NCBI GenBank assembly: GCA_944470555.2
Contig: CALYCZ020000108.1
Coordinates: forward strand, 1-64,000
DNA: 64,000 bases
DNA from: Heterobilharzia americana
Taxonomy: Eukaryota > Platyhelminthes > Trematoda > Strigeidida > Schistosomatidae
Reading direction: 5' to 3'
Below are positions 1 through 12,469 of this stretch, piece after piece (the first letter of the stretch is position 1; each line of letters starts with the position of its first letter). The notes below the pieces were generated by a model, which searched no databases, was not told the origin of the DNA, and was given only the letters and a program-made list of their open reading frames with translations. The translations under genes were made by a program, and so were the position numbers.

Positions 1-550
1 ACATAGAAAGGGTTTTAATTTGTGGATAGCAGGTGCTCTGATAAACCTAAGTATTCGTCCTTTGACCATATCTATACAGCACAGTAAAGGCTGTCTTTAT
101 ATCAATCTTATGACCAGTTTCTAATATATGTTTTGCTGTTTATGAGGGAGTACGTTTGTCACCTGTACTTATCAAACTATTAGAGGTCATTTGTTTCTGG
201 AGCCATTTAGGCATATGTATGTGTGTCCACACATACATTTAAATGGATAGACACAATGGGATGTGATGCACTCCTTCAAATGCTGTTTAGGTTTGTGTTG
301 AAGCACGGGTTTGTCTCCTCCACTATGATGAACCTGACCTGCTGGCAATTGATTCAAAGCTTTTCTTCAAGATTAGGCTATTCTATTTGCTCTTGTATGG
401 CAATGTGTTATGCACATTTCCTTAGGGACAGAATACTGATTAGTCGGTGTCAATGTTATGCCAATTTCACATCTGTTGACACATTTTAACGGATATCCAT
501 TTTGCAATAGTGTGTCCGTCAGGAATTTCTCCTCTATTTCTTTTGTGTCA
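1..550 (-). pseudogene. Penelope-like element remnant, C-terminal part with GIY-YIG-type region
   Basis: Read on the minus strand from about 545 down to 1, disjoint frames give short blocks that resemble the C-terminal half of Penelope-like retroelements as I remember them: FLTDTLLQNGYPL, then CITLPYKSK, then KWLQKQMT, AKHILETGHKIDIKTAFTVL and RFIRAPAIHKLKPFLC. In that family this part joins the reverse transcriptase thumb to the GIY-YIG endonuclease. Several frameshifts and stops separate the blocks, so this is a dead copy, and it runs off the window start. The 88-codon plus-strand frame at 223-489 is a shadow of it. The family call rests on motif recall only; a degraded LINE end is the alternative. 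Confidence 0.5.
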
Positions 551-1267
551 TCTGCGCAAATACGATGAACTCAAATAAATCAGTATCGAATCCCAACAGG
601 GAGTTATGAGTGTGCATAATGGGTCATCTTGCAAGAAATGAATGAAACTGCCAGCCGGAACTAGCTGACTCAACTGGAATATGGCTTTTTCATCTCGTAA
701 CTATGTCGATGTGTGATGCTGACTTACAGGGAAGGTTTGGGTGGTTAGCTCGAAATATGGCATGAAATCATAAATTGATTACCCCGTGCGACCCTTGTAA
801 TAAACTAGCAGACTCCTCGATGAATTTCACAAGATATTTGTGGTTAAAGACCAGTCAAAAGTCCAAAATCCACGCAAATCCTGTTTTTCCAAACTGTGTG
901 TAATCAATTACCAAAGCTTTATTATATTTTTGCTCTTAAACCCGCTGCAATGATGCTCAAGGACCAAAAACTATTTTCTCCCGAGAAGCAAATACAGTTA
1001 AACAGCGATGGCAGCGATTAATGTTCAACTTTATAAAGAGCGAAAATTCTGTCTAATGAAGAAGTTATGGTGAACTAACCAAACTAAGTTGGTGAATCCA
1101 AAATATAGTTGCTAGTTAGTTTCCTTTTTGTAACACATAAAATCCACTGAACACTTGTTACAAGCAAGTAAAGACAAAGCTGAACATGACGCTGAACTGT
1201 TGTTAAATGAACAGAAAAGGAGTTTAAGTGTATTGAATGTATCCACCTATTATACGCTGGTAAGTTA

Positions 1268-1270
<3 letters not shown>
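551..1270. other. No recognisable gene
   Basis: AT-rich sequence with no open frame above 60 codons outside the following microsatellite and no domain I can recognise. Confidence 0.5.

Positions 1271-1329
<59 letters not shown>
1271..1329. repeat. (TA)n microsatellite
   Basis: About 58 bp of uninterrupted alternating TA. The Ile-Tyr runs translated from it in several frames are artefacts. Confidence 0.97.
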
Positions 1330-1332
<3 letters not shown>

Positions 1333-1758
1333 CACGTAAAAAGGAAACAACCTGACTGTTGTCAATCGGGAAGCAGTTCTTTTGAGGGATTCAAGCTGGC
1401 CTCTCGAAGGATTGCATTATAGCATTTAAAACCGGCCTCAATTTTCCTAATAACATCCCGATTTATGTGGTAAAGTACAGTGCAAGTATGAGCAGTTCGG
1501 TTAAACGTATTCACGTGTTGTTAGTCTTTCCAAGGAGGTAGACCCTTAAAAAGCAAGGGATAAAAAATAATGGGTTAGAACCAAGTAATAAATTCCAAAC
1601 AATTTCGTTTGGTGTCCACCTATAGACTTTCAAAATCGCTAATCCATAACAAAAGTAAATATAAGGTGGTCTTAGTGCATGTGATGCGTTGGTCAAAGCG
1701 GAGACAAAAAGAGGAAATCATTCAGAACGGGCATCAAAGAAAGTGGGTGGTAAATACT

Positions 1759-1888
<130 letters not shown>

Positions 1889-1899
1889 GGGACCACATG

Positions 1900-2125
1900 T
1901 TTCAGAACACAAGTAACTACGCAGCATTTCTTCCATATGGTGGAATCACAGTGTGAGCAATTTAGATGTTATACGAGGAGTACTAGGCAGGGCAGGCAAT
2001 CCTATGAATCAGGTTGTGAACCTTCAGCGATTGAAGTGGCTTGGAGATGTGTTGCGCATGTCAACCTACCGACTACCTCAAAGTGCAATGCTAGAGGTTG
2101 GGTTAGGTAGACGGTGACTAGGCAA
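1900..2125 (+). pseudogene. RTE-like LINE fragment, C-terminal end of ORF2
   Basis: A plus-strand translation gives WWNHSVSNLDVIRGVLG followed by VVNLQRLKWLGDVLRMS and YRLPQSAMLEVG. This resembles the extreme C terminus of RTE-type LINE polyproteins. The same family appears in opposite orientation at 3541-3665 and 5250-6245. Only the terminal part is present, and it stops at a TGA just after GLGRR. It is a fragment without catalytic motifs. Confidence 0.6.
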
Positions 2126-2221
2126 GCGTAACACACTTGCGAACTACATGAGTTCATATAGGTTCACAACCCCATCACTTGATATTCGTCCCCTACAAAA
2201 ATCTTGCCACTAACCTCTACG

Positions 2222-3423
2222 TGCAGGCTTCAGGAAGTACAAATCATGTGCGGACCAAATTCCAACGCTTCGCATCATCATAGAACAGAGTATAGAATGG
2301 CAGTCAACTCTCTACCTCAACTTTATCGACTTTGAGAAGGCCTTGACAGAGTCGACCGAGAGGTAATTTGGAAACTGCTTCAATACTGCGGAATACCGCA
2401 AACCTTTATCAGCCTCATTCAACAACTATATGAAGACGCCACATGCCAGCCAAGTAATTCACAATGGGAAGCTCAGTGATGCCTTTGGAGTGGAAGTGAA
2501 GACCGAAGTGAAACAAGGTTGCCTACTATCACCCATGATATTCCTGATTGTGGTCGACTGGATCATGCAGCTAACAACTGTGGGGAGCGAGAAGAGGGGG
2601 GTAGGCTGCCTGGATCAGGGAAAAGAACTTAGAAGATCTGGATTTCGCCGATGACTTGTGCCTGATGTCACACAAACTTGAAGATCTACAGGCGAAAACT
2701 AACAAGTTGGCAGAAGAGGCGAGGCAGCGAAGAAGGGACTTCAGGTGGAATATAGAGAAGACAGAAGTGATGAAGATACCGCACCAACAACTCCAACTCC
2801 AACAACAAACTCCAATCACCATCAACGGGAGAAACTTAAAGGAAGTAACCTCCTTCACTTATCTAGGAAGCACTGTTTCAACTACAGGCGGCGGCACAGA
2901 CGAGGATGTCAAAGTCAAAATCGGAAAAGCAAGACAGGCGTTCATTAGTCTGAAACCAGTGTGGAGATCTTCTACACTCAGCATAAAGCGTGAACAAGAT
3001 CTGGATTTTCAACACCAACGTCAAGTCAGTGCCTCTGTATGGTTCAGAGACTTGGCGCGTTACGAAAGGGATTTCCAATAAACTACAGACATTCGTCAAC
3101 AACTGCTTACGCTCGCTACTGAAGATCAGATGGATTGCCAGAAAGAATAAGCAACAAGGAACTCTGGGAACGAACCAACCAAGAACCTATCACCCAATAA
3201 ATATGCAGAAGGAAGTGGAGATGGATTGGGCACACATTGAGAAAGCCGACTGGGGACATCACGCGTCAGGCCAGTTGCTCGAGTGGAATCCCCATGGGAA
3301 GCGACGAGTTGGACGTCCTAGGGTGACATGGAGGAGGAAATGAGAGCTTGTGGGCTGTCGGCGAACAGAGTTCACTGGAGACGTCCTACTGAAGCCCTAT
3401 GTTCCATTAGGAACCCAAGGGAC
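2222..3423 (+). pseudogene. RTE/SR2-like LINE, 3' half of reverse transcriptase ORF, frameshifted
   Basis: Plus-strand frames together give an RTE-type reverse transcriptase. Fingers and palm come first (LYLNFIDFEKA near 2320), then VIHNGKLSDAFGVEVKT, KQGCLLSPMIFLIVVDWIM and the palm box DFADDLCLMSH near 2640-2665. The thumb and C terminus follow with FTYLGSTVSTTGGGTDEDVK, SETWRVTK and GKRRVGRPRVTWRR near 3300-3340. The YxDD-equivalent FADD is intact, but the reading frame shifts several times, for example around 2345-2430, 2640 and 2990. The copy is therefore not functional. It ends in the (AAT)n tract, as expected for an RTE-type 3' tail. No 5' end or endonuclease is visible. The family call is from motif memory. 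Confidence 0.75.
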
Positions 3424-3424
3424 C

Positions 3425-3495
<71 letters not shown>

Positions 3496-3540
3496 CAACA
3501 ATAATAATAATAATAATAATAATAGTAATAATAATAATAA
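3424..3540 (+). repeat. (AAT)n tract, probable 3' tail of the preceding RTE-like LINE
   Basis: About 117 bp of AAT repeats with small interruptions (AAC, AGT). It sits directly after the last coding block of the plus-strand RTE-like copy, and RTE elements commonly end in short tandem repeats. The polyasparagine frame is not a gene. Confidence 0.8.
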
Positions 3541-3665
3541 CCTCTACGTTCCTAATGTGGTGGTACCACGATACACAGCCTATGCAACGAAAACAATGAC
3601 GGTCGAATACCTGAAGCTTTCTCATGCCTTCTACCTCTAATGGCCATGTTTTACAGCCTGTACAA
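3541..3665 (-). pseudogene. RTE-like LINE fragment split from the 5.2-6.2 kb family
   Basis: The minus strand reads MRKLQVFDRHCFRCIGCVSW. This aligns with the block around 5577-5700 on the same strand (MRRLQLFDHRCLRSIGRIPW). The plus-strand RTE copy with its AAT tail may have inserted into this older fragment. Confidence 0.6.
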
Positions 3666-5249
3666 CTTTTTCAAACAATTCAATAGCAAACACGCAGGCA
3701 TAAGTATTGGTAAGAATACTAGGTTACTTACTGTCACACATGCAAGAATAACTACCAGGACTAAGACGATGAACTAAACTACTTTATGGATCTGGATATT
3801 CAGTTAGAAGTAAGTCACAGTCAGTACTTAAATAATTACAAATCAGTACACAAGCAATTAAATCAATTATTTTACATTTCGTCATGTTTCGCGACAATGC
3901 GAAGTCATCTGTAAGGATATAAGTCTGAACCATAGGTAGACTTGGATGTACTTATCATATGATACATAACAGTATCCTGAAGCTTGTGTACTTAGCTGGT
4001 GGTTGGATTTTTAACATTTCACATGAACTGCCTATTTAGGCGACCCAATTTGATACTGTTCCTCTAACGCAAGAAAGCGGGTGACCAGAAATGCATGTAA
4101 GTGTCTTGGGTTTATTTTCCCGCACCTGTGATACTGATCTAGAAACAGGACGCATTTCTTTGTATACTAACTAGTATGAAATTACCAGACTGTAATATCA
4201 GGTAACTTGAACGATCGTCGTTGAAAATTGGCGTCTTTACAGACGTAATGTGCAATTAACGATGACCGGTTGGTCTACCTTTAAAATTGAAAAATCTTTT
4301 ATGTACGGAAAACAAGAACATTCAAACAAGTCAGGCACATCTCAATCGTTACTGTAACCTGTACGTCATAAGTTAAGCTTTATTTTGCATTATTCTAACT
4401 CGAGAGTGCTGGATATGTAAAGGATAAATGTTTTGACCAACGATTGTTTGGTTATTACCATGTATGTGGACAAACTGATAAATTCATGGTAAATAAATAA
4501 AGCCTCAATCATTCTTGTAAAGCAGTATCGGAGTTAACAGCCCAAACTTTTTCAAACTATTTTCAAGCTAACTACTAAAAACAAAACAGCATATTTAAGC
4601 TTTATAAAAGCAGTTCTCAAAACGACCTCCAAACTCAACTTCCTCAGAGTTTGTACGTTTTTCAAAAAACCTTCCGTAAGTTCAAGAGACGAAAGGGTTA
4701 AAAATCAACATTTCACGGTCCTGAATACAAGAAAAACAACTCACATACACATAAGTATATTCATAATTAAGCGACTCTGATTATACATACGTGAGAAAAA
4801 AGACACCAAAACTTTGACAGATGGTATGAATACGTAAAACCGTATACCTTTAGGAACTCGCATCAAGTTGTTATGGTTTTGTCTTTAGTGTTGATCTCAA
4901 CTCATTCAATGGACACAGAAGTAGTTTTTGCTTTAATGCGAAAGGCTTAAAAGGGGAGTGATTGTCTAACGAAAAGGATTTTCCCGTTCCCAAAAGACAA
5001 GAATAATTTGAAGTAATGTAGCTTCTAGAAAACAAATGAGCGTTTTATAATTCTTGATTGCACAAATAACGGATATTTATAAATTACAAATCCAAAGAAC
5101 CGGGCGTAACGGTCCAAGTTGCTACAGCTCATATCAGTACATCAAGTAAAAAGGCAGTGAAGTGCAACATGAAGATAAGAAAATCCAGTCAAAAGAAATA
5201 TAAAGTACGAAAAGAGAAAGGAAAAATGAGAAAATGGTGGGATTCAGCA
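3666..5249. other. No recognisable gene
   Basis: AT-rich DNA with frequent stops in all frames and no frame that looks coding. I recognise no repeat in it. Confidence 0.5.
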
Positions 5250-6245
5250 TAGCGTTAAGATGAGGATAATGTGTGTAAACATCTGCACCACTGACATCGG
5301 TTCTGAGCCATATCACCTAGAGTCTCCAACCACTGGTTTCTCTTGTCCCACGGACCCTAATCACCCAGTCTACATTGCCTCCACATGGCTTAAACTAACG
5401 GTCAAAGATTTTATACATTGATGCCATATTTTAGTCTGGTCACCTTGGCCCTTTTCCAGTCTGAACCTACTTCGACCGACATTGTATGATGAGGCAATCA
5501 ACGACAAGGCATGCATAACACGTGTCCCAACTATTTCAGTCGATAAAAGTTCACAACCGTGTCAACAGACTTACCTCTACTCCTTAAAACTAGGCCTGAC
5601 TTCTGCGCTACTCACGTGGTGACACCACGGAATACGGCCTATACTACGAAGGCAACGGTGGTCAAACAACTGAAGCCTTCTCATGTCTTCTACCTTCGAT
5701 GGCCATGTTTTACAGCCATGCAGTAGAACAGACCGGACTGCTGTGCAGTACACGCAACCCTTAATAGACAATCGGATATCACGGTGGCGCCACAGGCAGC
5801 GTAAGTTAGCAATGGCCAGCCGAGCTTTCTGTATTCATACAGGGATTTCACCGGCCACTGAGCTACCAGGGCTGATCCTACTTCCCAGGTAAGTGAAGTG
5901 GTCGACACAACCACTTCACTCTCTGTTAGCCGTGGCACCGTTGAAGACCAATCTTGGAGCAACAATCTCCATTTGGGTGATGAGATACGCATCCCAAACA
6001 TTCTCAAATTGCCACTCAAAGTGTTCAGAAGACTCTGCGTGTTGTCAGCATCTTCACTTAAGAGGACTATGTTATCTGCATATTTTACGTCTAATGAAAA
6101 TTCTCCTGCGATTAGATCAACGTGTGTGCAGTCAGGTGACGAGAGGGAGACCTCCACGAGAATATCCATGATGAGACTGAATAAGAATGGAGACAGTGGG
6201 CTACCTTGACGGACATCGCTCGACGAGTACAGCTCCCCAAGTTAC
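5250..6245 (-). pseudogene. RTE-like LINE fragment, RT palm to C terminus
   Basis: On the minus strand, reading from 6245 down, the translation runs through DVRQGSPLSPFLFSLIMDIL and then KYADNIVLLSEDADNTQSLL, the palm box. It continues to TCAVRSVLLHG-type thumb sequence and MRRLQLFDHRCLRSIGR, and ends near 5300 with WLETLGDMAQNRCQW. The box is YADN instead of YADD, so one catalytic aspartate is lost. There are also frame breaks near 5690-5800. This is a 5'-truncated, inactive copy of the family seen at 1900 and 3541. Confidence 0.72.
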
Positions 6246-7000
6246 AAATCTTACCCAAAAGGAAAACATTCGCCAGGAAAAGCAAACTCGGGCATTGAGA
6301 CTAATTATATCCGCACAAGAATCTTAAGTCAGGGTACAGATTGATGAATACTTGGTCCCATTCCAATATTTGACATGCCGAAAAATATCCAAGAACTATC
6401 TCCACAGAAATGCTGACTACTTTTCTTACAATAGCTTGATCTAGGAAAATCAGCTAAAAGGCCGAGGAACTACTTGGCTTTACAGATGGATAGCTGACTT
6501 TGTTACCTTCTACAATATTCAGCATCTTTTAACGAGCTAGTGTAACCCAATTGATTTCTTCTCACTCGGAATGAGTTTGACTTTAGTGAAATAAGCCTCT
6601 AGGGATATGATTTAGTATACTCTCTGAATACGGTGTTAAATAATTTGAAGGGAAAATCTGAAACCATTTGCTCTGGTAATTGGATCTGTCAAAGAGCACC
6701 AAATTATGCAAAGGTCGGTTAAGCAAACTTTCAGCTATGAAACCATTTGATGTAGTGCATTTGAAACTTCACTTATCCACTTTCTGTTTCCGGACTGTCT
6801 CATTTTCTTTTTCAATGAATTACTACCGTTTTGTTGATTATCTCTTATAACTATATGTAAGTGGATCGCGTGCTTGCCTAAATAGTTGTTGACGGTATAA
6901 AAGCTTTCGCTGAACTGGCTTCCGTGGCTAGAATCCATGGATCACAACTCTTTGTGGTTGTTAACCTGGGTGCAAGTAGACAACAAAAATGGCTGTTAAT
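6246..7000. other. No recognisable gene
   Basis: Short open frames only (at most 67 codons). No motif recognised on either strand. Confidence 0.45.
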
Positions 7001-7004
7001 AGGA

Positions 7005-10000
7005 GGAAATTCAACTAGTTCTGAGCATATCCCACCCGCATCTCAAATAAATATAAAACCGGCGTTTAGAAGATTTAGACGAGGTAGCCTGGACTACGTC
7101 CGCATGAAGATCATTCCAGGATCTAACAACTCTCAGAAAACAGTTGTGCCTGCCATTTTCCAGGTTTAGTTTTTGTACGTGTCCTATAAGATTAGTGGCA
7201 CCGCTAAGATTCAATAAGTGACGGAGTAAGTGTTCACGGATGTTCCAGATGTTGTAAGCCATTTTTAAGTCTGCTCTTTGTCCCCTATATTCTACAGGAA
7301 GAAGTAGTCAACCGACACTTTTCCCCAGATTCTTGTAGTTACCATTAAAGTCACTCGTCTACTTGCTCTTTGCAACAATGTACTTACAGATCACGAGAAA
7401 AACCGGTCAACAGTTAGTTGTTAGGTTCATAACCGTTTGTACTATTACGTACCCTAATTATTGTACTGACCGCTAGGTTTCAGTTGACAGTTCAAACTCC
7501 GAGTTGTAGAATTAGTGAACGCCGGTTCCCTGAATTCTATGTTCTGGGTTTGGAATAGTTACAATTATCCTCTTCGTTCCGAAAAGCTTGGAAGGATAGA
7601 GATAATCGATTATTAATTAATCTAGTCTGAAGGTAGTATTACTGCACCTGATCTGCAGATGACGGGAAAGCTTCTCGGGTACAGCCCTTCGGTACCGCAA
7701 GACTCAGGTTATGCGTCTAACCCCGTTTTGAAAGTATCAGAGGATGGAGCTTTACAACTTCAGAAGGAAGGAAGTTCCACAGTTTAGAAACTCAACTGCA
7801 ATCGAGTAAACACTGACCTTTGTACACGATCTCTTGTGCTTTATTCTTAACGTGTGACTCCTCAGGTGGCGCTTCTGATTAAAGCTTAGAAGGGATCTGT
7901 AGGAATAAATGGGTTATGGTTATGCGGTACATCACGATCACGTCCCCCCAATCCACCGGTATAATTCTGTATGCAGCTTGAGAGCAACTAAGCGGTCTGG
8001 GTAAGGTCTGTACCACAACCCAATCACTCCCTTTGTGGCTTTTCCCTATATGCGTTCTAAGATGGCTATGTCCTTCAAGTATGGAGGCACCACAAGCGAA
8101 TTTTCTTCTAGATGGCGGCGAATGCACAGAGCATACACTGGTGAAAACAGGAGTCAGACTTCCCAAAGTTCTCGAAAGAAACCCCAAGACCACATAGGCC
8201 TTGTTGACTGCAAGGCGATGATGGATTGAAGCCCCTAGTGTGTCACTAATGTAACTGCTAGATTTTGTTCCATGTTAGAGTGACAGATATTTGTTTCACT
8301 CGGAGAGTAAGAACCGGGAATGCTTTTATATCGTCAACTATGGCTATCCTACGCTTGTTCTAGTTGAGAAGAAGCAGGTTTTATGTGATCCGATTGGGGA
8401 TTTTCACAAGGTCCTCCTGGAAGATCGGAATATCCGCTGTCACCCATATTCCCCCCCAAATCTCCATCCCATCAGCATATATTAGTGAATGACAGTTGAG
8501 GGACCCTGATAGGTCGTTGATAAAAGCAAGAAATGGTGGTGAGCCCAGAAGAGAACCTTGAGGCACACCACTCAACGTCGGGAACCAGTTAGACAGAGAA
8601 GAGTCAACTCTAACGGGATACAACTTGGTTTAGCGACAATCTCTAAGCCAAATTAGTGATCTTTCGTGTAGACCCACAAGCTGAAGTTTCTTGCATGGGA
8701 TATCATGATTTGCCCTGTCAAAGGCCTCAGGAAAATCAAGTGAACCAATGTGAATGGGATTTTTCTCCTTAGCAGATGGAGTCCAGCTATTCCAAGCTAT
8801 AAACAAGTTAGTTTCACATGACCTTCCAGGTAAAAACCATGTTGAAAGTCTTTAAGGGCTGAATTCTTGAGTAAGTGATCATGAAATGAGTCGTTTAAAA
8901 TTCTCTTCACGACCTTCGCAACTGAAGAGATCAGCGAGATCGGTCTATAGTTAGAGGCAAGCAGCTCGTTTCCGCCCTTATATGTTGGGACGAAAGCTAT
9001 CGTTTCCGATCAGAGGGTAACCTGCCCTCCAGAAACGAGCATCTGAAGAGGTTTGTTGTTAGGGTACTCAGAACTTCAGAGCACTCTTTGAGTACTCTCG
9101 GGGGAATTTTATCTAGTCCTGGAGACTTATAAGGGTTCAACTTCTTTAACGTTTCCATAATTACAGAGGGGCAAAACTCTGTACGGTTTAGCCCCTCTGT
9201 AATACAGGGGCCCAACAGATGCGTGGTTGTCCCTCCCAAATGACAGTAGTTGGCTTGGAATTCGTGAAATAGTAGGCTTGTTACCTCGGAGTTGGAGTGG
9301 GGAATCTTTAATCCTCTGCTTCACCAACTAGTATAGTACCCCATGATTCCCCTCTAGGGTTTTACACGGTTGTGTCTGGTAGTGTACTCTGTCATTTCTG
9401 GTTCATGTCGTCCATCTGCCGCGGATGTCCTTGCAACTTAGCTAGTCAATAGGCTTATTAGTGACCCTCCATTGGTTCCAAGATGACCGCTCACGCCGTA
9501 TAAGTTTCCGCATGCTTTGCTCGCGCAAGGAGGAGCAGAACTTGTTGGTTCTCCTTGGAATCATAGGAGTATTATTATTTATCGTCTGAGGATTGTGCCC
9601 TTTAGCAGATCCCATCTGGCATCCAGATCCAGTAGGTTGTCACGATTTGAGCCGGGGCTTTTCACGGCCGATTCCTCTATAATCCCTGACTAAAGGCTGA
9701 TCAGGGACAGGTGGCTTAGGTATAGAAATATTGAAGGGAACAACTCTACGGTCACTCAACCCAACAGGCTAAGAATATTTGAGTTGGTTACCCAATAAAC
9801 TGATTTGTGAAAATATAACCTGGTCGGGATACCTTGCTGTCAAGCCTCGAGCGAGTACACTGGGAGGCGTGTTCAGTCAAGGAGTTTTCCAGTAATAATT
9901 CCCGAAATTCCTAAAGCGACAGGTGGACTTTCAGTGATAAAAAGTTAGGGGAAGTGAAAATCTCCTATGATGAGGACCTGTGGAAAGTTAAGTTCTAGGA

Positions 10001-10250
10001 CCCCTCCAATGGATTGTACCAACATTTTATTTAACGTGCAAGTGGCTTTAGAAGGGCGGTGTAAGACTTCAACCGAACACAGACCTTCACAAAACCTAAT
10101 GCGACACCAGAGAGTATCTTTAGTGCCAATTCTATGGGAGTGAATCTTATGGGCTTTCAGGGAGGGACAGGTGTAAATAGCAACGCCACCTCCTGAACCC
10201 TCCAATCTACATGAACTGCAAAAGCAGCTTAGTTAGGAACGTGTTGTCAG
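7005..10250 (-). pseudogene. CR1/jockey-type LINE ORF2, near full-length but heavily broken
   Basis: Read from 10250 down on the minus strand the domains are in order. Endonuclease sequence at 9945-10205 ends in VLIIGDFHFP, a degraded GDFN box. The RT entry at 8997-9239 carries NPYKSPGLDKIPPRVLK. The RT palm at 8381-8623 carries LSGVPQGSLLGSPPFLAFIND and then LIYADGMEI, where the second Asp of the catalytic pair is Gly. The thumb lies at about 7880-8193 (VDWGDVIVMYRI) and the C terminus at 7011-7262 (VVRSWNDLHADVV). Many frameshifts and stops make it a dead copy. No 3' tail or target duplication was identified. Confidence 0.72.
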
Positions 10251-10439
10251 CCGTTAAGGGGCCGGCTTTCACTAGTTTTTGAATAGGGGGGTGGGACCAA
10301 AGGCTACTATATCCATTAACCTACCCGATTAAGAACTAGCTTGGGATTCTTCGACCTAGGACAAGGTCGATGAGAACTAAACACGATTGGCCAGTTGGCT
10401 TGTGTCAATCTTTACAGAACATATCTCCATGAAAACCCA

Positions 10440-11882
10440 ATTTCTTCTTGAACGCGATGATAGAAGGTGCTGATACTACTTGCCGAGACAAGGAGCCGTG
10501 GTCGTAGACTGCGCGATCGGAGAAGTGCAGATTCACACCAGGTCGATTCGATCTCCGATTATGAATTTTGCCATGCCTTTGGGGACAGTCACTCCTAGCA
10601 GGGGAAAAATACAGGACGTTTCAATGCCGAAATCACCATTAAATAAGCGAAAGGACAGTATGGGATCACCCTGTTTTCTGTGGTAAGACGGTGGGACTAA
10701 GCTTAGCCCATCTGGTCTTTCCCCATAGGAGAGATTAGAAAGGCCTGCCACAAGCTTAGCAGCTGTCCCTTGAACACGTTCGGGTGCGTCAGCATCCTTC
10801 CTCTGCCACAGCCTGGCCGCCTGAATGCAGTATTCCAACTGAGGCCTGAAGTAAGCAGAACAGTGTAATCTGAGGATGCCCTGATCAAAACTTATAAAAG
10901 CTCTGCGGATGGACCGTGATGCGCGGGGTTCTCTGCGCAGCTACGCCACAGTTCGCCGTTTACAAATCATGACCAGTGATGGCACCTAAATCTTTCAATT
11001 CAAAGACTGGGAGCAGCGGTGTGTTATCAACGGAAAATTGAGAACAATTGTTGTGGGTAATGTGCATTATTGCAATTTTATTAGAGCTGACTCCCGGACA
11101 CAAACTTTTTGACTAACCTACCGGTTCACCCAAGTCCGCCTGAAGCTCATTCCTACCAGTGGCCCTGCGTGGGCCTCTAAACCTTTACATCAACGGCTAA
11201 TTGCAGCACAGAAGAGTTGGCATCATTGGTAATCGTTGACATATATATACAACGAGAAAGTGGTGGACCTCGCGTTGTTCCTTGGGGGACTTCCTGCATC
11301 ACAAGTTTCCACCTGGGCAATATCCCATTACCCCCTCTTTTCGCCTTCTATCGCACAGAACGTCCCTAATCCAGGCTTGGTATGAGGCACCAAACTCGAA
11401 AAAGAAGAGCTTTCCAACCAATTTCACAAGTGACACTTCATCGAATGCCCTGACGAATTCCACGAACACAGCACCTGTTGGCTGCCTGAACTCACGGACT
11501 GCAACCCATTCCCCTCTCGCAATAAAAAAGTTTGCTAAACAGGAGTATCCAGTACGAAAGCAGTGCTAAGGCGGAGCAAAAGACTATGCCATTTAGACGC
11601 ACCAAGCCATAGTCAGTCGCCAGCTGGCGGCTACTAACCTTAAAAACAGGGCTGTTTACGCCAACTTCGAAATCTCTAGGGGGACAAGTCTGAAATGGAG
11701 ATGACTGCAAAGAACAACTACTGGCTCAGCAAGTATCCGCAGGCAAAGGTGCCGGTCCGGCATGCAATTCATAGCGACAAAAGCATTATCAGATTAAAGA
11801 TCAATAAGCATCTGTAGGAGAGCTTCATCTGCTATGAACACTGTATCCATTAGAGGGCGGCGCTGAAACCAAGAGGTGTTTA
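10440..11882 (-). pseudogene. Second CR1/jockey-type LINE fragment, RT to C terminus
   Basis: Read from about 11880 down, palm motif A is recognisable (GAVFVEFVRAFDEVS near 11440-11480, with Glu in place of the catalytic Asp). It is followed by AWIRDVLCDRR and, lower, by the thumb and C-terminal frame 10533-10838 (MEYCIQAARLWQRKDADAP, then ILSFRLFNGDFG). It is a different copy from the one at 7.0-10.25 kb. It is cut abruptly at about 11,885, where segment X begins. Stops and frameshifts are numerous. Confidence 0.68.
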
Positions 11883-11892
11883 CGTCCCTCGG

Positions 11893-12460
11893 TCAAGCGG
11901 TTGTCCTGCTTTTTCGAATGGTTGAATTGCTCCGGAAGACGGATGGGGAGAGCGGAAACGTCCATGTTAACAGTCAGTTGGTGGCCGTGAAACAGTGGCA
12001 CGCCTAGGAATGAAACGGCGGTGGAAGTTGGCTAGCCCCAGTAAACGGCATAGATTCTTATATGAGCCTGGTAGCAGGCAGCTTCTGATAAAATTTACTT
12101 CAACTGGAACTGGTTTCATACCTCGTTTATGGGTTAATTGCGTTGGTAAAATTTCAATCAGCATCTTCCGAGCTCGTGTTCATCAAGGTTGATGGCTAAC
12201 TCGTATTTGTCCAGTCGTTCAAAGACGGCTTTCCGATGGTTCGTTTGTTCTGTATTACCTGAACCAGTGATGAGTAAGTCACCGAAACAAACACGTGGGA
12301 AAGGGGGCCCCCTGGGGGCCCGATACATGGAACGTGGAAATCAGCAGTATTCACAAGTTCAAACGACACCCAAACGGATTCAAATAAAACGAGAGGAGAG
12401 GCAGTGGGCACTTTTGGACATCATCGGGGTTTGTAGGGATACAGTAGTGAGAAAACACTC
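11893..12460 (-). pseudogene. Gypsy RT remnant (copy inside segment X)
   Basis: The minus-strand frame 11967-12164 contains LCRLLGLANFHRRFIPR, the conserved block just after the RT domain of Ty3/gypsy elements. The palm is degraded upstream. It is identical in translation to the left-arm copy at 19437-19634 and the right-arm copy at 43307-43504. Confidence 0.7.
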
Positions 12461-12469
12461 ACGTTAGGC

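Noticed and set aside
3424..3540. Polyasparagine or polyisoleucine proteins across the AAT tract
   Set aside because: Translation of a microsatellite that is better explained as the 3' tail of an RTE-like LINE.
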